A stretch of DNA of 64,000 nucleotides from an uncultured Chitinophaga sp. (lineage in GTDB: Bacteria; Bacteroidota; Bacteroidia; Chitinophagales; Chitinophagaceae), in contig NZ_CAMLHC010000001.1 in NCBI RefSeq assembly GCF_946479755.1, forward strand, positions 372,001 through 436,000, written 5' to 3'. The position numbers and the translations under genes are program-made. The notes beneath the pieces were generated by a model. That model was not told where the DNA came from. It saw only the letters and a list, made by a program, of their open reading frames with translations, and did not search any database. Positions 28,301 to 35,920 of the stretch are shown in pieces (within the stretch, counting starts at the first letter, position 1; each line of letters opens with the position of its first letter).

Positions 28301-28477
28301 CTGCCGTCAAAACTGATCAGCAGATGGGGCGTCAATGGTTTCAAAATATACTTCAGCGGCTCCAACTTCTTTGTGATCAGCAAGTTCAACAGCAAATACT
28401 ACGATCCGGAAATGGGAGGACATACCAACTACCCGGTAATGAAGACGTTCAACTTTGGGGCTAACGTTACCCTCTAA
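25346..28477 (+). CDS. SusC-type TonB-dependent outer-membrane transporter (locus B)
   Basis: 1043-residue oligosaccharide importer. Signal peptide 1-28 (ending AEAQ), carboxypeptidase-regulatory-like domain (about 33-100), plug from VVVGYGVQKKSAISG (about 112) with NLLQGQVAGLKV, then a barrel ending NFGANVTL. Compared with locus A, the plug carries an insertion around TTFDKDPKKGPAQPV, so it belongs to a different SusC subgroup. It is paired with SusD 18 nt downstream and placed behind GH51, which suggests an arabinose-containing oligosaccharide. Confidence 0.93.
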   Translation: MKVKSKALIGSALALSFVFLFMQSAEAQRIVRATGKVVDAKDLTPLPGATVVRLGGKEVAVANSAGFFEIGVPEGSTLRISQLSYDNAQIKADTGILVKLQGTSSNLDAIVVVGYGVQKKSAISGSIGVVKMDDVKRITPTTSAGNLLQGQVAGLKVNTPAGVPGAKPSFVIRQVTTFDKDPKKGPAQPVLFVIDGMVTSNADDFNNLSPNDIDNISVLRDASAAAAYGARAAGGVIVVTTRKGVKSARPVISYSFNTGVDKRTKNAPLTSAVETGLLYNRINPNATDLWSQQELDFFKTVNNGWGYDQLSTVWRDPSTTSHNLSVSGGGDKVRYYMGGSMISQKSFVENLDYKKYNLRSNVTADITDRLQLFAGLALNTASRYSPPTENDFNDWYGKLRIWQPEQPVWTDGGHPVDYGWIMNMGAQVRGDGGYKKNTVVNPTLNLKLSYKIPGIDGLTASVQYNRNWSNTRFKYFEKRYDVWVMKRTGNRILSLDEKDLVGLKKTNQVSNDYLEEDYRWSDYSQLNLQLSYDRTFKRHHVGGWVLMEKAQTEVGGADAYRQNFPVYTTDQWWAASKEPNDKDADGITNERVGRKSWVGQFFYDYDGKYLATFSYRYDGSYKFPIDSRWGFFPSASVGWVISKENFFRNVKGIDFLKLRASAGLTSSDNIDAYQWMQVYKIGEPAYFGTSPITGTGIQYGNITNPIVTWEKTKSYNVAVDVDFLRHFNATAEYYFINTYDILAKRIQTISPTFPREMPAENYGEVHANGVELSVGYNNKAGNVKYYVNANASYGGARYTVKDQNITYPYQDEIGRSTSRIVTRIADHILRTQADLDAWNAAHPNYKYYGIAPQLGQMVYQDLNGPDGKPDGLIDDWDQVEVKGNNNPILLGVNLGFEWKGISVDATINGNLKQYKYVNNLAQNVEWNRNWKEWYGNSWTPDNPNAYLPRRYSANDGNNRVTADESTFWLTRSDFLRLRMLNVGYSLPSKLISRWGVNGFKIYFSGSNFFVISKFNSKYYDPEMGGHTNYPVMKTFNFGANVTL

Positions 28478-28495
28478 CCGATTTAAAAAGAGCAG

Positions 28496-30316
28496 ATGAA
28501 ACTTATACATAAACTCAGTATCTCTATAGCATGTGCTGCGCTGGCGGCTGTTCAGTTGTCTTCCTGTAAAAAAGGGCTTGACTATGACAACGTTGGCGCC
28601 ATGTCTCCCGAAAATGTCTGGAAAGACTCCACCATGATACAGGCTTACCTGTCTGATATCTACGGTGGCCTGCTGCCGAAATGGCCTTTCAACGGCAGTG
28701 CTTCGGATGAAGGTATTTCCACGCCGAGGAGTCTCGGCGATTATCAGCGTGGTATCATCAGCGCGAGCAGTGAGGCTTCCAATTCCAAACTGGATTATCA
28801 ATACATTGAGAAGATCAATTATTTCCTCGATAACCTGGAGAAAGCGCCGGTCACCATTATTTCTGCAGCACGGAACAGCCGCTTCGCTGCTGAGGCGAAG
28901 TTCTGGCGGGCATGGACCTACTGGGGGATGGTCCGCCAGGTAGGCGGTGTGCCGCTGGTCCTGCATACGCAGGATTACCTGAACAAGCCGTCGCTGTTTG
29001 TACCGCGTAATAAAACGTCTGAATGCGTGGCGCAGATCGTAAAAGACCTCGACGATGCTATACAGGCATTGCCCGCCAGCTATCCCGATGCCGGACAGGA
29101 TTACGGTCGCATTACCAAAGTGGCGGCCATGGCCTTTAAGGGCAGGGTGCTGCTTACTTATGCCAGCCCGTTGTTTAATCCCGGTAGCGACGCCGCCCGG
29201 TGGCAGTCGGCCTACAACGCCTGTAAGGCCGCCGTGGACGCTGCCATCAGCGCCGGCCATGCCCTGCATCCCAACTTTCGCAATATCTGGTACCAGGAGC
29301 GCAATAAAGAGGTGATCATGGTCAACCAGTTCTGGTATCCTATCCATGCCAACACGTTTAACGGCATCCGGGCGGAGCCTTTTACCCGCGACGCTTCCAA
29401 CAACAACCAGCCGCTGTTGTCCCTGCTGCTGGCTTTCCCAAAGCGCGACGGATCGCCCATGCAGTTTGATAAAAATCGGCTGAGCGACCCGGCCTACAAC
29501 GCCGCTTTCCTGAATGATTTTTATACCAACCGGGACGACCGCTTCTACGCCACTGTATTCTGCGGCGGTACGCCGTACCCTACGCCGGACCAGATACCGC
29601 CTTCTTATGTGAGCGGCAACAGCTACTGGAACGTATGGAAGTACGATGCCGCCAGCGGACGCTATACCAATGCGTCCCTGGTCATCCATCCCGGCATACC
29701 GGGCAACCCGGGCATTACCGGTTTCTTCGATCGTAAAGGCCTCGATACGACCGTTACCAGCGCGTTGGTATACCAGTCCGGCACCGACTGGCCGGAGATC
29801 CGTTTTGCTGAAGTGCTGATGAACTACGGGGAATGCGCCAATGAGCTGGGGAAATCGGGCGAAGCCCTGCAGGTATTGCACGATATCCGCCAGCGTGCCG
29901 GTATAACACCGGGCGCCGGCAACACTTATGGCATCACCGCCACCGCCAAAGCGGATATACGCGATGCCTATATCCGCGAAAGACAGGTGGAATTTGCGTT
30001 TGAAGGCAGGCGCTTCGATGACCTGCGCCGCTGGAGACGCTACGATATCCTCAACAGCCAGGGCGGACGCCACGGCCTGTACATCACCCTGAAAGACGGA
30101 CAAATGGTGGCTCCTTCGGAAAACATTATGGACGCTGCTTCCAGGGCCAAATTCACCGCCCGCTACATCGATAACCTCGATGGCGATGCCGGTGTAAAGT
30201 TCAACCTGGACCTGAACCACTGGTTCTTCGCCCTGAAGCCGGACCAGATCTCGCAGTCACAGAACGTGCTGCTGCAAAACAAAGAATGGGGCGGCACTTT
30301 CGACCCGTTGCAATAG
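28496..30316 (+). CDS. SusD/RagB-type glycan-binding lipoprotein (locus B)
   Basis: 606-residue outer-membrane lipoprotein (signal ends LSSCKKGLD, Cys24), partner of the preceding SusC. SusD features are AEAKFWRAWTYWGMVRQVGGVPLV, FEGRRFDDLRRWRR near the C-terminus and the terminal WGGTFDPLQ. It is longer than the other SusD proteins here, with an extra loop region around 300-420. A long open frame on the opposite strand is a by-product of codon use. Confidence 0.92.
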   Translation: MKLIHKLSISIACAALAAVQLSSCKKGLDYDNVGAMSPENVWKDSTMIQAYLSDIYGGLLPKWPFNGSASDEGISTPRSLGDYQRGIISASSEASNSKLDYQYIEKINYFLDNLEKAPVTIISAARNSRFAAEAKFWRAWTYWGMVRQVGGVPLVLHTQDYLNKPSLFVPRNKTSECVAQIVKDLDDAIQALPASYPDAGQDYGRITKVAAMAFKGRVLLTYASPLFNPGSDAARWQSAYNACKAAVDAAISAGHALHPNFRNIWYQERNKEVIMVNQFWYPIHANTFNGIRAEPFTRDASNNNQPLLSLLLAFPKRDGSPMQFDKNRLSDPAYNAAFLNDFYTNRDDRFYATVFCGGTPYPTPDQIPPSYVSGNSYWNVWKYDAASGRYTNASLVIHPGIPGNPGITGFFDRKGLDTTVTSALVYQSGTDWPEIRFAEVLMNYGECANELGKSGEALQVLHDIRQRAGITPGAGNTYGITATAKADIRDAYIRERQVEFAFEGRRFDDLRRWRRYDILNSQGGRHGLYITLKDGQMVAPSENIMDAASRAKFTARYIDNLDGDAGVKFNLDLNHWFFALKPDQISQSQNVLLQNKEWGGTFDPLQ

Positions 30317-30334
30317 TCATCGTTATATTGGTAG

Positions 30335-30365
30335 AAACCGGCAGTCAGAAAGGCTGCCGGTTTTT
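30335..30365 (+). terminator. Rho-independent terminator after locus B SusD
   Basis: Perfect 10-bp stem AAACCGGCAG (30335-30344) with CTGCCGGTTT (30354-30363), 9-nt loop and a run of five T, 18 nt after the SusD stop. Strong and canonical. Confidence 0.88.
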
Positions 30366-30575
30366 GAGTTTATATTTTTTAAAACTTTTTTTTAATGAAT
30401 AGCAGTCGCTTTAGACAGGTTTCGGTATGGTTGATATGGTGACCGCGCTGCATCCTGTTCAGGATGATAAAGTACGGTTTGCGTTGGTGGTGCCTGTAAC
30501 TGGTACGCCGGTAAAATTCTGATCATTAAAAAAATACGGATATTTATTACTGAAACATACCCTTATCCGAGAACA

Positions 30576-31793
30576 ATGAGAACAATGATTTTAACGCTGG
30601 CAGCTTTTATGTCCTGCCTGTTGGCCGGTGCGCAAACACGTTACACCGCCTGGGACTCGCTGGCGCTCACACCGCCGATGGGGTGGAACAGCTGGAATTT
30701 TTTTGAAGCTAAAGTCAGCGAGCAGGTGATCATGGACATGGCCGATGCGATGGTGGCCAACGGTATGAAGGATGCAGGCTACCGTTACCTGGTGATAGAC
30801 GACCACTGGGTGGCCGGCCGTGATAAACATAACCAGCTCATCCCTGATCCCGTGCGGTTTCCGCATGGGATGAAGTACCTGGCGGATTACGTGCATGGTA
30901 AAGGACTGAAGCTGGGCATCTACTCTGATGCCGCTATGCTTACCTGTGGCGGTGTTACCGGCAGCTATAATTTCGAGGAACAGGATGCACGTACCTTCGC
31001 CGCCTGGGGCATCGATTTTCTGAAATACGATTATTGCAATGCCCCGGAAGACGTAGCCACCGCTTTCAGCCGCTACTCCCGCATGGGCGATGCGCTGAAG
31101 AAGTCCGGTCGTCCTATCGTATATTCTATTTGTGAATGGGGACAGCGGAAACCCTGGCTTTGGGCGAAAGTGGCCGGCGGCCATCTGTGGCGCACCACCT
31201 GGGACAGCCGCGATGTATGGGAGTCGCACGATGCCAATCTCACCGGCATCATGGAGATATTCCGCCAGCAGGAGCACCTCGCGCCTTATGCCGGTCCTGG
31301 CGGCTGGAATGATCCCGACCTGCTCATGGTAGGACTTTACGGCAAAGGCGCCTCCTCGTCTGTTGACGGCCGTTTTAAAGGTTGCACCGCCACAGAGTAT
31401 CGCACGCATTTTGCGCTCTGGTGTATGCTGGCGGCACCGCTGATGGTAAACATGGACCTGAAGCAGATCGCTCCGGAAGTGTTGCAGCTGATCACTAACC
31501 GGCAACTGATCGCTATCAACCAGGACGCGCTGGGCAGACAAGCTACCACCGTGTTACAGCGAAATGATTTGCAGGTGTTGCTGAAACCCTTGCAGGATAA
31601 GTCTTTTGCGGTTTGTGTATTCAACCGTGCTGACAACAGGCAGTCTTTTGAGATAGACCTTAAAAAAGAGCTGGACCTGTGGCAGCCATTTACTATCACC
31701 GAGGTATGGAGCAGCAAGCCGGTCAAAGCACTGAAGGGTAACCTGGACGCACATGATTGCGCGATTTATATACTGAAGCCCGGGCAAAAATAA
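30576..31793 (+). CDS. GH27 alpha-galactosidase
   Basis: Secreted retaining exo-glycosidase of 405 residues that removes terminal alpha-D-galactose (family members can also act on beta-L-arabinopyranose). Signal peptide 1-20. The GH27 hallmarks are MGWNSWN (35-41), YLVIDDHW (71-78), the nucleophile Asp152 in LKYDYCN, and the likely acid/base Asp210 in WRTTWDSRD; GPGGWNDPDLLMVG is the family's late loop. A C-terminal beta domain follows from about 320. It lies 88 nt upstream of the sugar-oxidation cassette and could share its transcript. Confidence 0.93.
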   Translation: MRTMILTLAAFMSCLLAGAQTRYTAWDSLALTPPMGWNSWNFFEAKVSEQVIMDMADAMVANGMKDAGYRYLVIDDHWVAGRDKHNQLIPDPVRFPHGMKYLADYVHGKGLKLGIYSDAAMLTCGGVTGSYNFEEQDARTFAAWGIDFLKYDYCNAPEDVATAFSRYSRMGDALKKSGRPIVYSICEWGQRKPWLWAKVAGGHLWRTTWDSRDVWESHDANLTGIMEIFRQQEHLAPYAGPGGWNDPDLLMVGLYGKGASSSVDGRFKGCTATEYRTHFALWCMLAAPLMVNMDLKQIAPEVLQLITNRQLIAINQDALGRQATTVLQRNDLQVLLKPLQDKSFAVCVFNRADNRQSFEIDLKKELDLWQPFTITEVWSSKPVKALKGNLDAHDCAIYILKPGQK

Positions 31794-31881
31794 CATAGGT
31801 TATAGTCAATTTAGGTGTTGTCACGCCGTTGTGGCGACTTTATTTTTATCAGGCGTTTTTTTACGGATTAGATTTTTTTGG

Positions 31882-32760
31882 ATGAATGCAAAAAGTATAG
31901 TGTTGGGGACAGCAGGCCTTGGAGGCGTATGGGGCAGAACGGACCGGTCGGCTTCTGTCCGCACTATACTGACTGCCCTCGAAAACGGCATCACAGCGCT
32001 GGACACTGCGCCGGCTTACGGCGATGCGGAGGAGATAGTGGGCCATGCGCTGAAGCAGTGGAACGGGCCGATGCCGGTTATCAGTACCAAAGCCGGGAGG
32101 CTGCGGTCTTATGCCGCAGACGAGGCGCGCTATGATTATTCTGCCGCCGGTATCATGAACAGCGTATACCACTCGCTGAAAACGCTGGGCATTCCTACTG
32201 TAGACGTGTTGTTCCTGCATGATCCCGAAGCGGTGCCGGAAGAAGAAGCTGAAAGTGTGATCACGGTAATGCAGCACCTGAAGCAGCAGGGCCTGGTGAA
32301 AAAGATAGGTCTGGGAGGTAACATCCCGCTATGGATGGAAGCTGATATCAAGACTGGTGTTTTTGACGGGATCATGGAGTTCAACCGGCTGAACGCCTGT
32401 AATGTGGCCGCGCTCCAGGACCGGCTACCTTTCTGCCAGGCAAGGGGTATGGTCTACTACGCCGCCAGTCCGCTGCATATGGGCCTGCTGGGAAGAAATT
32501 TTCATACCTGGCAGCAGGAGCCGCCGTCATGGTTACCTGCCGGCCGTATAGCGACAGCGCAACAGCTGCAGTTGATCGCGGCCAGTCATCAGCTTTCGTT
32601 GCCGGCAATGGCACATCGTTTCCTGCTCAATATTCCTCATACATTCAACATTGTGATAGGCGCGTCCGCTCCGAAGGAGCTGGAAGACAGCCTGTCGGCC
32701 TTCCGGGAGGGCCCGTTGCCCGCGGCAGTGTATCAGGACATAATGGATTGTAACAAGTAA
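31882..32760 (+). CDS. Aldo/keto reductase, sugar-dehydrogenase type
   Basis: NAD(P)-dependent cytoplasmic oxidoreductase of 292 residues. The ATG at 31882 (MNAKSIVLGTAGLGG) is chosen; the frame runs 17 codons further up without homology. The full AKR tetrad is visible: Asp and Tyr in LDTAPAYGD, Lys in ISTKAGR, His in LFLHDPE. Sequence character is closest to the L-fucose / D-threo-aldose 1-dehydrogenase and pyridoxal 4-dehydrogenase group, which oxidise aldoses to lactones. The next genes are an enolase-superfamily protein, a sugar symporter and a mutarotase, which supports oxidation of a 6-deoxy or L-sugar; the exact substrate is inferred. Confidence 0.8.
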   Translation: MNAKSIVLGTAGLGGVWGRTDRSASVRTILTALENGITALDTAPAYGDAEEIVGHALKQWNGPMPVISTKAGRLRSYAADEARYDYSAAGIMNSVYHSLKTLGIPTVDVLFLHDPEAVPEEEAESVITVMQHLKQQGLVKKIGLGGNIPLWMEADIKTGVFDGIMEFNRLNACNVAALQDRLPFCQARGMVYYAASPLHMGLLGRNFHTWQQEPPSWLPAGRIATAQQLQLIAASHQLSLPAMAHRFLLNIPHTFNIVIGASAPKELEDSLSAFREGPLPAAVYQDIMDCNK

Positions 32761-32770
32761 ACACATCGCA

Positions 32771-33943
32771 TTGTATACTATCGATCATCAAATCTTCAAC
32801 ATCACCGGCGTACAGCTGAGGGAGCTGGAACCCGCCACGGCGGTGACGCCTATTCAGGATGCTACCATGGGGCCTTTTCCGGCTTTCGGCCTGGCGCTGA
32901 TCACCCTGGAAGATGAAAACGGCTTTATCGGCGAAGCGCCCGTTTACAGCAGCTATATCAATATCCTGGAAAACTGCCTGTTGCCCATTTTACTGCACAG
33001 TCATCATATGCCGTATCACCAGTTGTACCAGCTTCTTTACTGGTCCATCCGCAACGAGGGCTTCAGAGGCCCGGCGTCGGCGCTGGTGGGACAGATAGAC
33101 CTGGCGCTGCACGACCTGGCGGCCCGCCGGGAAGGGGTGCCGTTGCACCGGTACCTCAACGCCGGAAGGGACACCGTAAAGATGTATGGCAGCGGCGGCG
33201 GTACCAATTACACATTGCCCGAACTGGAAAAAGAAGTGCGCCTCTTCCTCGATGCCGGGGTGGACTGTTATAAAATGAAAGTCGGCAAAGGTTTCGGCGG
33301 CAGGATGGAGGAAGACGCCGCCCGCGTGAAATTTGTACGCGGCCTGTTGGGAAAGGATATAAGGCTGGCGGTAGATGCCAACCAGATATGGAGCGGAGAA
33401 GAAGCCTTACGTTTTGCAGACATGATCGCCGCGGAGGAGGTGGCCTGGTTTGAAGAGCCTATTCACTCTGCCGCATTTGAACAGATAGGGCTGTTGTGCA
33501 GCCGCACCCCGCTCTGTATTTCTTTCGGCGAGTCGGAACGGACATCGCGTTTATTCCCTACATTGGTGAGCATGGGCGTGCGGCATCTGCAGCCTGTGCC
33601 CACGCACCTGGGTGGGGTGAACGAGTGGAAGGAGGTGAGGGACCTGGCGGCAAAATCCGGCACAGACTTTTCTTCCGGTGGTTATTCGCTGTTTACCGCT
33701 GCGTTGATGGCTACTGCAGATGAAGCCTGTGAAGTGGAATACCTGTATGCGATTATGTATGGGCTGGAGCGTTATTTCGCCGTGCGTCCTGAATGGAAGA
33801 ACGGTACTTTTGTATTGCCCGACATTGCCGGTATGCCGGTGCGGGTGGACTGGGACTACTGCCGGAAGGCGGATAAAATTGTAAAGCATTATTCCTGGAA
33901 CAATCTGAATACCAGGAAGTATTCACCTATTGTATCATTATGA
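32771..33943 (+). CDS. Enolase-superfamily protein, putative sugar-acid dehydratase lacking the His-Asp dyad
   Basis: 390 residues from a TTG start (the only plausible one: the frame is closed by a stop at 32741 with no ATG between, and the next ATG is residue 33). The N-terminal capping domain and barrel of the mandelate racemase / muconate lactonising group are clear: Lys168-Met-Lys170 (KxK base), metal ligands Asp202 (VDANQIW), Glu228 (WFEEPI) and Glu254 (FGESE), then GGVNEW. The second acid/base set of mandelate-racemase members is missing: Val276 stands where LQPD has Asp, and SSGGYSLF (301-308) replaces the PHxxS histidine. It probably dehydrates or epimerises the acid made by the upstream dehydrogenase using the Lys side only. 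It starts 10 nt after that gene. Confidence 0.75.
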   Translation: MYTIDHQIFNITGVQLRELEPATAVTPIQDATMGPFPAFGLALITLEDENGFIGEAPVYSSYINILENCLLPILLHSHHMPYHQLYQLLYWSIRNEGFRGPASALVGQIDLALHDLAARREGVPLHRYLNAGRDTVKMYGSGGGTNYTLPELEKEVRLFLDAGVDCYKMKVGKGFGGRMEEDAARVKFVRGLLGKDIRLAVDANQIWSGEEALRFADMIAAEEVAWFEEPIHSAAFEQIGLLCSRTPLCISFGESERTSRLFPTLVSMGVRHLQPVPTHLGGVNEWKEVRDLAAKSGTDFSSGGYSLFTAALMATADEACEVEYLYAIMYGLERYFAVRPEWKNGTFVLPDIAGMPVRVDWDYCRKADKIVKHYSWNNLNTRKYSPIVSL

Positions 33944-33959
33944 TCTTTAACACACGCTT

Positions 33960-35513
33960 GTGAACATATCACTTACCGGAGTTGACGGCATTGTGCTGGT
34001 GTTGTATATCATCGCGCTTTTTGCGTTGGGGTTTTTCCTGGGCAGAAACAGCGGAAAAGATATTTTTTTAGGGGGCCGGTCGCTGCGTTGGTGGCAGATC
34101 GGCTTTTCCATGTTCAGCGCCAACGCGGGTCCCATGATGCTGATCGGCATGTCGAGCCTCGGGTTTTCCCAGGGGGTAGTGGGCGCTAACTTTGAGTGGC
34201 TGGCATGGATATTCCTGCTGCTGCTGGCCATGTTTTTCCTGCCGCGTTACCTGTCGGCCGGCATCAGCACTATACCGCAGTACCTGTTGCACCGTTATGG
34301 AAAAAGCGCTTATAATTTCCTGGTGATCTACAGCCTGGTGTCTATACTGGTCGTATGGCTGGGCAGCGCTTTGTATGCCGGGGGACTGGTGATTTCGCAG
34401 GTGCTGGGCTGTCCGCTGCTGTATGCGGTGGCGCTGATAGCGCTGATCGCTACCAGTTACACGGCCGTAGGCGGTTTCAGGGCGGTTGTCCGCACCGGCA
34501 TTTTCCAGTCGGTCATCATCATCGTGTCCTCGCTGATACTCACGGTGCTGGCGTTCAACAGGATGATGGCCACGGACGCTGTGCATCACGAAGTGCCGCG
34601 GGATTTCTGGAAGCTGCTGCATGGCGCCGACGATCCGGAGTATTCATGGGTCGCCATCCTGGCGGGCTACCCGGTGGTAGCGATCTACTACTGGTGTGCG
34701 GACCAGACCATCGTGCAGAAGTTGCTGGGCGCCAAAGACCTGCGGGAAGGGCAGTATGGGGCGTTGTTTATTGCGGCGCTGAAGATCATTACCCCGGTCA
34801 TCTTCCTGTTGCCGGGCATTATCTGTTTTATATTGTTCAGGGATATCACCACGGCCGATAACGCTTATATTACGCTGGTGAAGCAGCTGATGCCGGAGGG
34901 GTTCCGCGGCCTTTGTATTGCAGCGCTGATTGCGGCGCTGATAGATACCGTATCGTCGGGGCTCAATTCTTTCAGCACGGTATTTACGCTCGATGTGGTG
35001 GCGCAGTTCAGGACAACGAACGAAGAGAGCCGGTTGCGTACCGGCCGCTGGGTGACGGTGCTGGCGGCTTTGCTGGCGATCGGTATAGCGGCCATGTTTT
35101 TGTATTCCGGCAAAGGGCTGTTTGAAATTACACAAGGCATGGTGTCTATCCTCGCCCCGCCGCTGTCTGTGGTGTTCCTGGCCTCTATTTTCTGGAAGCG
35201 TACCAACAGTGCGGCGGTGCTGACCGTATTGTACGGCGGCGGGTCTGTCTGCCTGCTGATCGGGGTATGTTACCTCTTGAACTATCCCTACAAAGGTTTC
35301 TGGCCACACTTCCTGCTGTTGTCGGTGTATCTTTTTATCGGGCTGGCGGTATTGATTGTGATGGTATCGTTGTTGACGGCGCCGGCCGTCGCTGGCGGGG
35401 AACCGGTGGCTGTCTCAGAAAAAGGCGATAGGCAGTCGCGCAGGGTGTGGGCCGGTTGGGCGGTATTGGCGACGGTAATGTTAATTATTTATCTTTTATT
35501 AAACAGGGGATGA
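33960..35513 (+). CDS. Sodium/sugar symporter (SSS family)
   Basis: Inner-membrane symporter of 517 residues from a GTG start, with about 13 TM helices. DIFLGGRSLRWWQIGFSMFS (residues 34-53) is the family's first-helix signature, followed by AGPMMLIGMSS, a core helix AALIAALIDTVSSGLNSFSTVF, and a late SIFWKRTNSAAV loop. It is not a close copy of the arabinose-locus symporter: the N-terminal and loop lengths differ. Sitting between the enolase-superfamily gene and the mutarotase, it probably imports the sugar that the cassette degrades. Confidence 0.87.
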   Translation: MNISLTGVDGIVLVLYIIALFALGFFLGRNSGKDIFLGGRSLRWWQIGFSMFSANAGPMMLIGMSSLGFSQGVVGANFEWLAWIFLLLLAMFFLPRYLSAGISTIPQYLLHRYGKSAYNFLVIYSLVSILVVWLGSALYAGGLVISQVLGCPLLYAVALIALIATSYTAVGGFRAVVRTGIFQSVIIIVSSLILTVLAFNRMMATDAVHHEVPRDFWKLLHGADDPEYSWVAILAGYPVVAIYYWCADQTIVQKLLGAKDLREGQYGALFIAALKIITPVIFLLPGIICFILFRDITTADNAYITLVKQLMPEGFRGLCIAALIAALIDTVSSGLNSFSTVFTLDVVAQFRTTNEESRLRTGRWVTVLAALLAIGIAAMFLYSGKGLFEITQGMVSILAPPLSVVFLASIFWKRTNSAAVLTVLYGGGSVCLLIGVCYLLNYPYKGFWPHFLLLSVYLFIGLAVLIVMVSLLTAPAVAGGEPVAVSEKGDRQSRRVWAGWAVLATVMLIIYLLLNRG

Positions 35514-35920
35514 AAAGATTAGTATTGGTTTTCTTTGCAGTATGCCAGTTGGCCTGCAGTGGCAGTAAAGAAATGAAAACGGAAGAAAAGGTGTTCGTGG
35601 TGAACATTGTGCCGGAAGAAAAGAAGTTGCAGGAATACCTTCGTTATCATCAGCAGGTATGGCCGGAGGTGGAAGCTGGCTTCCGTAAAGCCGGTTATAA
35701 AAAGATCTCCCTTTACCGGTATCAATATCTGCTGGTGATGAAGATCGAAGTGCCGGCAGGCGCTGATTTGGGGCAGATGGGAAAAACGGCGGAGGCGTAC
35801 AGTCCGCGTTGTGCGGAATGGAACCGGCTGATGGGCGGCTACCAGGTAGGTGTGCCCGGTACGGCGCAGGGCGAAACCTGGGTGGAAGCCGTTCCTTTTT
35901 ATGAATTCAGGAAGGAATAG
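35510..35920 (+). CDS. Sugar mutarotase (RhaM/DUF718 family) with a lipoprotein-like signal
   Basis: 136 residues; the ATG overlaps the symporter stop (ATGA), so translation is coupled. The RhaM-type anomer-converting domain covers about 28-134, with Tyr43 and His47 in YLRYHQQVWPE matching the catalytic Tyr18 and His22 of E. coli RhaM. Unlike the ~104-residue cytoplasmic RhaM, it has an N-terminal hydrophobic segment ending QLACSGSK (Cys16). It may therefore be a periplasmic lipoprotein that equilibrates anomers before uptake; the lipobox is imperfect (Gln at -3). L-rhamnose, L-fucose or L-galactose are possible substrates. Its last 14 nt overlap the convergent AraC gene. Confidence 0.8.
   Translation: MKRLVLVFFAVCQLACSGSKEMKTEEKVFVVNIVPEEKKLQEYLRYHQQVWPEVEAGFRKAGYKKISLYRYQYLLVMKIEVPAGADLGQMGKTAEAYSPRCAEWNRLMGGYQVGVPGTAQGETWVEAVPFYEFRKE

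Noticed and set aside
28307..30220. A 637-codon open frame on the minus strand across the locus B SusD
   Set aside because: It lies fully antisense to a well-supported SusD, has no family features and arises from GC-rich third positions; similar long antisense frames occur over araA, GH31 and SusC.
30436..30522. A 28-codon frame (MVTALHPVQDD...) between locus B and GH27
   Set aside because: Codon composition looks gene-like, but it is too short, without homology I can recognise, and without a promoter or partner; it may be a gene stump, yet nothing supports it.
31815..31850. Hairpin between GH27 and the aldo/keto reductase gene as a terminator
   Set aside because: The CGCC/GGCG stem is only 4-6 bp with a bulge, although T-rich sequence follows; too weak to claim that GH27 is transcribed separately.
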